Shown here piece after piece: positions 56,896-64,000 of a stretch of 64,000 nt of DNA. Every line of letters begins with the position of its first letter. Position 1 is the stretch's first letter. The position numbers and the translations under genes were made by a program. The notes beneath the pieces were generated by a model. The model made no database searches, had not been told where the DNA came from, and saw nothing but the letters and a program-made list of their open reading frames with translations. The stretch comes from Bacillus sp. SG-1 (lineage in GTDB: Bacteria; Bacillota; Bacilli; Bacillales; Bacillaceae_B), in the NCBI RefSeq assembly GCF_000181495.1, contig NZ_ABCF01000006.1, forward strand, positions 31,458 through 95,457. The letters run 5' to 3'.

Positions 56896-57282
56896 ATGAA
56901 ATATATGCTTTTCTTTTTGATCGTAGTGCCTGCGCTTGAAATTGGGCTGTTGATCCTTTCAGGGCAGACATTTGGAGTACCCGCAACAATTCTGATGATC
57001 ATTGCCACTGGTGTGCTGGGGGCTTTCCTGGCAAAGAAACAAGGTCTCCAGGCCATTAGAAGTGTCCAAGATCAAATCAGGTTTGGCCAGCTTCCTGGAG
57101 ATGCCATCGTGGATGGATTATGCGTCCTTGTCGGCGGAGTAGTGCTCCTAACTCCCGGATTCATAACCGATGCCATAGGGTTCCTTTTGTTATTCCCGCA
57201 AACCAGAAAAGTGATCAAACCGTTCATTCTTAAATTGTTTAGAAAATGGATTGATAACGGCAACGTTATTATATATCGATAA
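56896..57282 (+). CDS. fxsA: FxsA-family membrane protein (YtzA)
   Basis: A 128-residue protein with four hydrophobic segments (about 3-20, 24-44, 68-95 with LCVLVGGVVLLTPGFITDAIG). FxsA relieves exclusion of phage T7 by F in E. coli when overexpressed; its cellular role is unknown. ATG 56896 follows GGGGGT; the longer in-frame ORF from 56779 runs through the pyk terminator region and is not used. Confidence 0.92.
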   Translation: MKYMLFFLIVVPALEIGLLILSGQTFGVPATILMIIATGVLGAFLAKKQGLQAIRSVQDQIRFGQLPGDAIVDGLCVLVGGVVLLTPGFITDAIGFLLLFPQTRKVIKPFILKLFRKWIDNGNVIIYR

Positions 57283-57286
57283 TAGG

Positions 57287-57322
57287 AAAAAGCTCCGTTC
57301 AACTTGAATGGAGCTTTTTTTT
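57287..57322 (+). terminator. Terminator of fxsA
   Basis: Stem AAAAAGCTCC / GGAGCTTTTT with T-run. Confidence 0.9.
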
Positions 57323-57379
57323 GTGATTTGGACTCTTATAGAGGGATGTAGGTAAAGAAATTGTCCGGGCAAGTGGGGA

Positions 57380-57512
57380 GTGGCTATAGGAGGGGTCTAA
57401 AGTCCAAAAGGCCGTTAAATTAAGGTGAAAAGTACCTCTAGAGAAGTTCTAGAGACACAAAAGGAATGGAAACAAGAGAGAAAGTGCCTCTAAGAAGATT
57501 AGAGAGGCAAAG
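57380..57512. repeat. Array of three 52-bp units, distinct core
   Basis: GTGGCT, GTACCT and GTGCCT begin at 57380, 57432 and 57484, exactly 52 bases apart. Cores CTCTAGA / TCTAGAG and CTCTAA / TTAGAG are palindromic; the spacers begin AAAAGG and are A-rich. Between converging fxsA and ytvI. The remaining 57513-57633 shows no gene. Confidence 0.8.
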
Positions 57513-57633
57513 ATCTCTCCAGAGCCGAAAAATTAGCCACCAAGGCAATCATCTCCTACAAAAAAACTCTCCAGTAAACTTTAACCAGACTGTACAGTCA
57601 GTAATCAAAGCATCTGAAGAGTAATAGAAAAAA

Positions 57634-58758
57634 CTATTCTGTTATCTTCGGCTTACCTATAATGAATGCCCACAAGTCCTGGAATACACCTGCGTTTCTT
57701 AAGGTTGATAGAATCACCAGGGTAACAGGACCAAGAATAAGTCCGAGAAAACCAACTAATTTGAAACCTACAAAAAGGGCGATCAATGTTGCCAAAGGGT
57801 CCAATCCGATGCTGGATGACAGCACTTTGGGTTCCATGATTTGCCGTTGAACGACAACAACCAGGTAGAGCACACCAAGTCCCACCCCCAGTCCGATATT
57901 TCCCGTGATCAACTCATAAATGATCCAAGGGACGAACACCGCGCCGGTACCTAGATAAGGGAGGATGTCAACTAACCCGGTAACCAGTGCGATCGTGATG
58001 GCGTAGTCGACTCTAAGAATCAAAAGGCCAATCAGGACGATGACCGCTGTAATCGATATTAAGGTGAATTGTGCGCGGATAAATCCAAACAATGCTTTCT
58101 TTAAATCGTGGAACACTCTTCTGCCGCTTGTTGCCGCTTTTACAGGCACATATTTTGAAAACTTTTCAGAAAGATGATACCAGTCTTTGCTGATAAAGAA
58201 AGTGGCCAGGGCGGAAAAAATCAAAACAGTAGCCGCATTTGGGATCCAAGAAACAAGGTTTGGCAGTCTTTGGAAGAAATTCTGGAGGAAGTCGCCTGCA
58301 GATGAGGCGATCTTTTCACCAGCCGCTTGGATGTTCTCCATGATGGCTCCCTGCTGTCCGGCTTCTAAGTTTTTAAATAGGCCGATAATCTGGTGGTAAA
58401 AAGGAATGACTTGTGCCGCAATGAAGTTTTCAAAGTATTCTACAAGTGTTGTTACATGCTGAGGTAATACGTTTGCGAGGTAGTTTGCACCCGAAACGAT
58501 TTCTGTAATCAGCAATGTAATCAGACCGATGAAAACCCCAATGATCAGGAATAAAGACAAGGCGACAGCCAGGCCGCGCGGCATCTTGGATTTCCTCTCC
58601 AGGAAATTTACAATCGGGTTGATGAGAAGGGCAATAACTAATGCGATGATGAATGGGTATGTCACTTTAGATATGTAAAAAACCGCTATTCCCGTTAAAA
58701 CGATTACCGCTATGACAAATAAAAAGCGTAAGCAGCGGTATAGAAATTCTAAGTTCAA
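57634..58758 (-). CDS. ytvI: AI-2E family transporter YtvI
   Basis: A 374-residue membrane protein with about eight transmembrane helices in the AI-2E pattern (two N-terminal helices, large central extracellular part about 85-160, helices to the end; DILPYLGTGAVFVPW). Founders export autoinducer 2; others are Na+/H+ antiporters; YtvI is uncharacterised in this respect. TTG start after AGGGGGGAT. Position beside citZ as in B. subtilis. Confidence 0.93.
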   Translation of the reverse strand: MNLEFLYRCLRFLFVIAVIVLTGIAVFYISKVTYPFIIALVIALLINPIVNFLERKSKMPRGLAVALSLFLIIGVFIGLITLLITEIVSGANYLANVLPQHVTTLVEYFENFIAAQVIPFYHQIIGLFKNLEAGQQGAIMENIQAAGEKIASSAGDFLQNFFQRLPNLVSWIPNAATVLIFSALATFFISKDWYHLSEKFSKYVPVKAATSGRRVFHDLKKALFGFIRAQFTLISITAVIVLIGLLILRVDYAITIALVTGLVDILPYLGTGAVFVPWIIYELITGNIGLGVGLGVLYLVVVVQRQIMEPKVLSSSIGLDPLATLIALFVGFKLVGFLGLILGPVTLVILSTLRNAGVFQDLWAFIIGKPKITE

Positions 58759-59147
58759 GTATATCCCCCCTGCCGGAATTTTCTATTTATTACTATTATA
58801 TTTTAGCTGAGGAAAGAAATGAAAGAAAGATTTATCCGGGTGTAAGCTGCATATTCTTTCAATTCCATGTAGTATGCTTGGAAAAATGATTTGAGAAAGT
58901 ATGGAAAAACATTAGTTTCTCTATATACTATCCTCTTGAAAAAAGTCCTGAGTAAACTACTCACTGATAACATGATAGAATTTGAAGAAGCCGCTCTGGA
59001 TCTTTAATCTCAATAAGTCTTCCGGATTATTATTCGATATTCGATGGATAAGGAATACTATGTTACGATAGAGATAGAAATGCCGCAGTATATTTTTCTG
59101 ATAAAATAATTATTACAGAAATTAATCCGTTTTCATTCACAAAAGTC
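58759..59147. other. Intergenic region ytvI-citZ, left part
   Basis: A+T-rich, no ORF. Together with the next element it must hold the promoters of ytvI and citZ; I could not assign them with confidence. Confidence 0.4.
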
Positions 59148-59283
59148 AGATAATTGTTTATAATAGAAAATGAAAGCGCATCCCATTATGCGAATCTGTG
59201 TTATATTCAGAATTCATGCTTGGCGAATGTGTGGTACTGTGTTGAGCGAGCGCTCGATAGCGTTGGTTTATAAACAATTATCT
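59148..59283. promoter_or_regulatory. Pair of inverted 16-bp sites upstream of citZ
   Basis: AGATAATTGTTTATAA (59148-59163) and its exact reverse complement (59268-59283) lie 104 bases apart, flanking TATATT (about 59204) and the palindrome CGAGCGCTCG (59247-59256). Each contains ATAA-N4-TTAT-like dyads. The citZ start is 98 bases further. B. subtilis CcpC binds ATAA-N7-TTAT at citZ; the spacing here differs. Confidence 0.6.
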
Positions 59284-59381
59284 TTTGAAACAAGCCTTTT
59301 TAAGAGACTATTGTACTCTTGAAAATATGTTCATTTTCATAATGGACGAGTGGCAATAATTCAGATAAAGGAGAGGTTTTT

Positions 59382-60500
59382 ATGACAGCAACTCGAGGAT
59401 TAGAAGGTGTTGTAGCTACTACGTCTTCAATCAGTTCAATCATTGATGATACCCTTACATATGTTGGATATAACATCGATGATTTAACAAACAATGCCAG
59501 CTTCGAAGAAATAATCTATCTATTATGGAATCTTAAATTGCCTACTGCTTCAGAGCTTGATGCGCTGAAAAAGGATCTAGCAGAAAATGCAGCACTTCCT
59601 AAGGAAGTAATCGAGCATTTTAAGATGTACCCTATCAAAGACGTTCACCCTATGGCTGCTCTAAGATCGGCAGTTTCTTTACTTGGCTTATACGATGAGG
59701 AAGCCGACGTAATGGAAGAAGGAGCAAATTTCCGCAAAGCCGTTCGTCTTCAAGCTAAAATCCCGACAATTGTTACATCATTCGCCCGCATCAGAAGCGG
59801 AAAAGAGCCAATCGCTCCAAGAACAGACCTTGGATTCGCTGCGAATTTCCTATATATGCTTACAGGGAATGAGCCTGCTGATATCGAAGTTGAAGCATTC
59901 AATAAAGCCCTTGTTCTTCATGCGGACCATGAGCTGAATGCATCCACTTTCACAGCACGTGTATGTGTAGCGACTCTGTCAGATGTTTATTCTGGAGTTA
60001 CTGCAGCCATCGGCGCGTTGAAGGGTCCTCTTCATGGCGGTGCCAACGAGCAGGTTATGAAAATGCTTACTGAAATCGATTCAGTAGACAATGTGGAATC
60101 CGTAATCCGCGAAAAGCTTGCTAATAAAGAAAAAATCATGGGCTTCGGCCACCGTGTATACCAGCAGGGTGATCCAAGAGCGAAACACTTGAAAGAGATG
60201 TCCAAGAAGCTGACTGAACTAAGAGGCGAAAGCAAATATTATGAAATGTCCACGAAGATTGAAGAAATCGTGACATCTGAAAAAGGTTTGCCGCCAAATG
60301 TTGATTTCTACTCTGCTTCTGTCTATCACAGCCTTGGAATCGATCATGACTTGTTCACACCGATTTTTGCGGTCAGCAGGGTTTCTGGATGGCTTGCTCA
60401 TATCCTTGAACAGTATTCCAACAACCGCCTGATCCGTCCTCGTGCGGATTACATTGGTCCAGGAAAACAAGCGTATGTTCCTGTAGAGCAGCGCGGTTAA
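59382..60500 (+). CDS. citZ: Citrate synthase
   Basis: Condenses acetyl-CoA and oxaloacetate to citrate. The 372-residue protein is the short Gram-positive type; the catalytic residues lie in [28 protein letters not shown] and [25 protein letters not shown] precedes the ATG. First gene of citZ-icd-mdh; a terminator follows it, so the downstream genes need read-through or their own promoter. Confidence 0.97.
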   Translation: MTATRGLEGVVATTSSISSIIDDTLTYVGYNIDDLTNNASFEEIIYLLWNLKLPTASELDALKKDLAENAALPKEVIEHFKMYPIKDVHPMAALRSAVSLLGLYDEEADVMEEGANFRKAVRLQAKIPTIVTSFARIRSGKEPIAPRTDLGFAANFLYMLTGNEPADIEVEAFNKALVLHADHELNASTFTARVCVATLSDVYSGVTAAIGALKGPLHGGANEQVMKMLTEIDSVDNVESVIREKLANKEKIMGFGHRVYQQGDPRAKHLKEMSKKLTELRGESKYYEMSTKIEEIVTSEKGLPPNVDFYSASVYHSLGIDHDLFTPIFAVSRVSGWLAHILEQYSNNRLIRPRADYIGPGKQAYVPVEQRG

Positions 60501-60538
60501 TATTTTACAAAAAGCTTAATATCTGGTGTAATGACAAT

Positions 60539-60573
60539 GGAAAAGGCTTTATTTTTCAAGGAGCCTTTTCCGT
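60539..60573 (+). terminator. Terminator after citZ
   Basis: Stem GGAAAAGGCT / AGCCTTTTCC with weak T content after it; partial read-through to icd is likely, as in the B. subtilis operon. Confidence 0.75.
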
Positions 60574-60655
60574 CAACAATAATAAAGCGGGTCTGATTCC
60601 AAAGGTTTTCATGCCTTTTATCAGTCCCTTTAATCATGAATTTGGAGGTAATAGT

Positions 60656-61924
60656 ATGTCTGAAGGTCAAAAAATTACTGTTGAAAATGGTAGCTTGAAT
60701 GTACCAAATAACCCAATCGTTCCTTTCATCGAAGGTGACGGAACGGGTCCTGATATCTGGGCTTCTGCTTCCCGCGTTTTGGATGCAGCAGTTGAAAAAG
60801 CATATAACGGTGAGCGCAAGCTTGTCTGGAAAGAAGTATTAGCTGGAGAAAAGGCCTACAATCAAACTGGCGAGTGGCTTCCAAGCGAAACACTTGATGC
60901 AGTGCGCGAGTACTTCATCGCAATCAAAGGACCTCTAACAACACCTATCGGAGGCGGTATCCGTTCATTGAACGTTGCACTTCGTCAAGAGTTGGATTTG
61001 TTCACATGTCTTCGTCCGGTACGTTACTTTGAAGGTGTACCTTCTCCAGTAAAACGCCCTGAAGATACAGACATGGTTATCTTCCGTGAAAACACTGAAG
61101 ATATTTATGCAGGTATTGAGTATGCCAAAGGTTCTGATGAAGTGAAAAAGATCATCTCTTTCCTTCAAAATGAAATGGGTGCAAACAAAATCCGTTTCCC
61201 AGAAACTTCCGGTATCGGTATCAAACCTGTATCTGAAGAAGGGACAAAGCGTCTGGTACGTGCGGCAATCAACTATGCTATCTCAGAAGGCCGTAAGTCT
61301 GTAACACTTGTACATAAAGGCAACATCATGAAGTTTACTGAAGGTGCCTTCAAGAACTGGGGTTACGAACTTGCTGAACAAGAATTCGGTGAAAAAGTAT
61401 TCACATGGGCTGAATATGACCGCATTAAAGATGAAAAAGGCACTGACGCTGCAAACCAAGCACAATCTGAAGCAGAAGCAGCTGGCAAGATCATCGTGAA
61501 AGATGCAATCGCTGATATCTTCTTACAACAAATCCTGACTCGCCCAGCAGAGTTCGATGTAGTAGCAACAATGAACTTGAACGGTGACTATATCTCTGAC
61601 GCCCTTGCTGCACAAGTTGGAGGTATCGGAATCGCTCCTGGAGCAAATATTAACTATGATACTGGACATGCAATCTTTGAAGCGACTCATGGTACAGCAC
61701 CTAAATATGCAGGATTGGATAAAGTTAACCCATCTTCAGTCATCCTATCCGGTGTACTTATGCTTGAACACCTTGGCTGGAATGAAGCTGCCACATTGAT
61801 TACAAAATCAATGGAGAAAACGATTGCATCTAAAGTTGTAACATATGATTTCGCTCGTCTAATGGACGGTGCTACAGAAGTTAAATGTTCTGAGTTTGGT
61901 AATGCATTAATTGAAAATATGTAA
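60656..61924 (+). CDS. icd: NADP-dependent isocitrate dehydrogenase
   Basis: Oxidative decarboxylation of isocitrate to 2-oxoglutarate. The 422-residue length equals the B. subtilis enzyme; substrate-binding [11 protein letters not shown] with the conserved serine, and the C-terminal [25 protein letters not shown] sits before ATG 60656; the in-frame ORF opens earlier at 60611 without a binding site. Confidence 0.98.
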   Translation: MSEGQKITVENGSLNVPNNPIVPFIEGDGTGPDIWASASRVLDAAVEKAYNGERKLVWKEVLAGEKAYNQTGEWLPSETLDAVREYFIAIKGPLTTPIGGGIRSLNVALRQELDLFTCLRPVRYFEGVPSPVKRPEDTDMVIFRENTEDIYAGIEYAKGSDEVKKIISFLQNEMGANKIRFPETSGIGIKPVSEEGTKRLVRAAINYAISEGRKSVTLVHKGNIMKFTEGAFKNWGYELAEQEFGEKVFTWAEYDRIKDEKGTDAANQAQSEAEAAGKIIVKDAIADIFLQQILTRPAEFDVVATMNLNGDYISDALAAQVGGIGIAPGANINYDTGHAIFEATHGTAPKYAGLDKVNPSSVILSGVLMLEHLGWNEAATLITKSMEKTIASKVVTYDFARLMDGATEVKCSEFGNALIENM

Positions 61925-61955
61925 TACATTCCATTCATTTGGATGAAAACAAGTC

Positions 61956-61975
61956 GGCTTGCATTTATGCAAGCC
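61956..61975 (+). other. Intercistronic hairpin between icd and mdh
   Basis: GGCTTGCAT / ATGCAAGCC with a 2-base centre, 31 bases after the icd stop and 40 before mdh, without a T-run. It may stabilise the icd transcript or serve as a processing site. Confidence 0.65.
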
Positions 61976-62015
61976 TTCTCTGTTAACACACACTATGAAA
62001 CTGGGGGCGATTCTT

Positions 62016-62954
62016 GTGGCAATCAGACGTAAGAAAATTTCTGTTATCGGCGGAGGATTCACAGGAGCTACAACCGCACTTATGCTTGCACAGAAAGAGC
62101 TTGGTGATGTAGTACTGGTAGATATCCCGCAAATGGAAGACCCTACAAAAGGCAAGGCATTGGATATGGAAGAAGCAAGCCCTGTCCAAGGGTTCGATGC
62201 GAAAATCACAGGTACCTCAAACTATGAAGATACGAAGGATTCGGATATCGTCGTAATCACGGCAGGAATTGCCCGTAAGCCGGGCATGAGCCGCGACGAC
62301 CTAGTGCAGACTAACCAAAAGATCATGAAATCTGTCACTCAGGAAATTGTCAAATATTCTCCTGAAAGTATCATCATCGTTTTGACAAATCCGGTTGATG
62401 CGATGACTTACACTGTATTCAAAGAATCAGGATTCCCGAAAAACCGGGTAATCGGCCAATCCGGTGTACTGGATACTGCCCGTTTCCGTACATTTGTTGC
62501 CCAGGAATTAAACATATCTATCAAAGATATTACAGGCTTCGTATTAGGCGGTCATGGTGATGACATGGTGCCGCTTGTAAGATACTCATACGCTGGCGGA
62601 ATCCCGCTTGAAAAATTAATTTCGAAAGACCGCTTGGATGCTATCGTTGAACGTACCCGTAAAGGCGGTGGGGAAATTGTTGGATTGTTAGGAAACGGAA
62701 GTGCCTATTACGCTCCGGCGGCTTCTCTTGTACAAATGGTAGAAGCGATCCTCAAAGATCAGCGCAGAGTCATCCCGGCTATCGCTTACCTGGAAGGGGA
62801 GTATGGATTCGAAGGAATCTACCTGGGTGTCCCGACCATACTGGGAGGCAACGGCCTTGAGCAGATCATTGAACTCGACTTGGAAGAAGAAGAAAAAGAA
62901 GCTCTTTCCAAGTCTGCAGACTCTGTGAAAAATGTTATGGATGTTTTGAAATAA
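62016..62954 (+). CDS. mdh: Malate dehydrogenase
   Basis: NAD-dependent malate to oxaloacetate. The 312-residue protein from GTG 62016 equals the B. subtilis length. Fold signature [12 protein letters not shown] at the N terminus; catalytic histidine in [19 protein letters not shown] resembles the binding-site core and is eight bases upstream. ATG 61995, in frame, has no binding site. Last gene of citZ-icd-mdh. Confidence 0.97.
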   Translation: MAIRRKKISVIGGGFTGATTALMLAQKELGDVVLVDIPQMEDPTKGKALDMEEASPVQGFDAKITGTSNYEDTKDSDIVVITAGIARKPGMSRDDLVQTNQKIMKSVTQEIVKYSPESIIIVLTNPVDAMTYTVFKESGFPKNRVIGQSGVLDTARFRTFVAQELNISIKDITGFVLGGHGDDMVPLVRYSYAGGIPLEKLISKDRLDAIVERTRKGGGEIVGLLGNGSAYYAPAASLVQMVEAILKDQRRVIPAIAYLEGEYGFEGIYLGVPTILGGNGLEQIIELDLEEEEKEALSKSADSVKNVMDVLK

Positions 62955-62967
62955 TAGTACAGAAAGA

Positions 62968-62999
62968 AACCGAATTCGCATCTTTGAATTCGGTTTTTT
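62968..62999 (+). terminator. Terminator of mdh
   Basis: Stem AAACCGAATTC / GAATTCGGTTT with T-run. Confidence 0.92.
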
Positions 63000-63196
63000 G
63001 TTTATTGTGAAAGTGGTGATTTTGAAGAATGAATATGTAATATTAATAGAAAGGAAAAGAAATTTTTTAGTTGAAATATACAGAACATCCTATAGTGACA
63101 ACAAGCTGGTTTCTATTTCTCTTAGCTTCACCACAACGGTGAATTACTTTAGCTCTTTTTAGGGGGTTAGCAACAAATTCGCATAATTTGCATGTG

Positions 63197-63222
63197 TTGA
63201 TTGGAACGGAAGGTGTGTGACC
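63197..63222. repeat. Left end of the outer repeat element, fused to the GH32 pseudogene
   Basis: TTGATTGGAACGGAAGGTGT then GTGACC matches 14315-14340 with few changes. The homology to GH32 coding sequence ends exactly at its border. Confidence 0.75.
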
Positions 63223-64000
63223 TTCAATTCGACTGCGTTTCCTTCAATCCCTGGCAGGACGCTTTCTCCCTCGACCCTTATATTGCTATAGCCTTTATGA
63301 TTCTTACGCCTTTTTTCCAATTCCGGAACAGGTTTTGATTTCAGTTTGCCATTTTCCAAAATCAATTCGCGCGGGATGGTCATGGCACCTGCAAACCCCT
63401 CTTCCTGTTCAGGCATGTGGCTCTCCCACATATTCATCCAGGCAATCATGATCCTTCTTCCCCAAGGGTCTTCCATTGTTTGCGGAGCGTAAAAGTCAAA
63501 GCCATGGTCAAGCAGCTCAAACTCCCCATGCTTCAGGTTGCCCGTCTCATAATCAAGCTGACCGACGACATATCCAGCCTGATGAAGATTATGATAAAGA
63601 CTGCCTTCAGGCTCCATCCCCTGGGGAGACATCATGAGGATAGTTTGTCCGTCTATCTCAAAAAGGTCGGGACATTCCCACATGAAACCAAAGTTGCCTT
63701 CCCCTTTGGCTGCTACATTTACGAACTCCCAATGATAAAGGTCTTCCGAGCGGTATAGAAGTACCTGTCCTGCATGTTCCTTTGTACGTGAACCAAGGAC
63801 ACAGTAGTAATGATCTCCTTTTTTCCAAACCTTTGGATCCCTAAAATGATAGGGATGGATATCGCCTTCAGGAGCTGGATCTATGACCGGATTTTCAGTA
63901 CCTTTTCAAACGTAATTCCATCCTCACTGACAGCAGGGCCTGCACCTGATAAGATCCTTATCATGATCTGGACTGTCCACTGATTTCCTGTATACATCAA
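63223..64000 (-). pseudogene. sacA: Decayed sucrose-6-phosphate hydrolase (GH32), both ends incomplete
   Basis: The translated pieces are GH32: HFRDPKVW, MWECPDLFE (catalytic Glu region), MTIPRELILENGKL. They lie in at least three different frames: shifts near 63901-63907 (between ITFEK and GTENP), near 63933 and 63942 (around the expected CQALAVSEDG) and near 63970. Each fits loss of one base. The C-terminal beta-sandwich is missing because the frame runs into a repeat element at 63222. The N terminus lies beyond the window. No other gene in the window is broken, so sequencing error is unlikely. Confidence 0.85.

Noticed and set aside
63159..63222. Last 21 codons of the GH32 frame as true C terminus
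   Set aside because: They read through the dispersed repeat end and do not resemble the GH32 C-terminal domain.

Overview
The window is chromosomal DNA of an endospore-forming member of the Bacillaceae. The evidence is gene order and gene content: tyrS, rpsD, dgcP, msrC/ytsP, refZ, hisJ, ezrA, brnQ, nifZ-thiI, sspA, mbcS, ytcJ, nadK2, sppA, yteJ, ytfI-ytfJ, tpx, ytxK, ackA, ald, ytkL, ytoI, ytpI, nrnA, ytrI/ytrH, dnaE, ytsJ, accDA, pfkA-pyk, fxsA, ytvI and citZ-icd-mdh follow the tyrS-to-mdh part of the Bacillus subtilis map, with some genes added. Sporulation genes (refZ, sspA, ytfJ, ytrHI) and matching sporulation promoters (sigma H, G and E type) support this. I cannot name a species.

Layout. 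1-15 kb: translation genes (tyrS end, rpsD with a long leader), a diguanylate cyclase, an inserted methionine gamma-lyase and a Rieske oxidoreductase, the sporulation/division regulators refZ and ezrA, hisJ and a branched-chain amino acid carrier. 14.3-15.0 kb is a gene-free composite of nested, structured repeats. 15-32 kb: sulfur transfer (nifZ-thiI), a spore coat-DNA protein (sspA), acyl-CoA synthetase, a 13-copy tandem array of 53 bp, an amidohydrolase behind a possible attenuator, NAD kinase, SppA, sporulation protein YtfJ, thiol peroxidase and ytxK. 32-46 kb: acetate kinase with a catabolite-response site, an A+T-rich orphan restriction-like gene behind an 11-bp-arm operator, pheA, a stress protein, an NCS1 permease, alanine dehydrogenase, YtoI and NrnA. 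46-63 kb: DNA polymerase DnaE and a compact central-carbon block (malic enzyme, acetyl-CoA carboxylase carboxyltransferase, phosphofructokinase, pyruvate kinase, citrate synthase, isocitrate and malate dehydrogenases). The window ends in a decayed GH32 sucrose hydrolase gene.

How it fits together. The carbon genes link glycolysis (pfkA, pyk), malate to pyruvate (ytsJ), malonyl-CoA supply (accDA), overflow to acetate (ackA) and the first TCA steps (citZ-icd-mdh); sites resembling CcpA targets precede ackA, ald and the methionine gamma-lyase gene.

The least explained content lies between genes. At least four intergenic arrays, each just past a gene 3' end, repeat with a 52- or 53-bp unit made of a palindromic core and an A-rich spacer; three of them have exactly three copies at exactly 52 bp. 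Core sequences differ between most loci. Two further arrays have 45-bp and 21-bp periods. Separately, two types of nested hairpin modules at 14.3-15.0 kb show paired compensatory base changes between copies, which points to selection on structure. No rRNA, tRNA, CRISPR array, transposase or prophage was seen.
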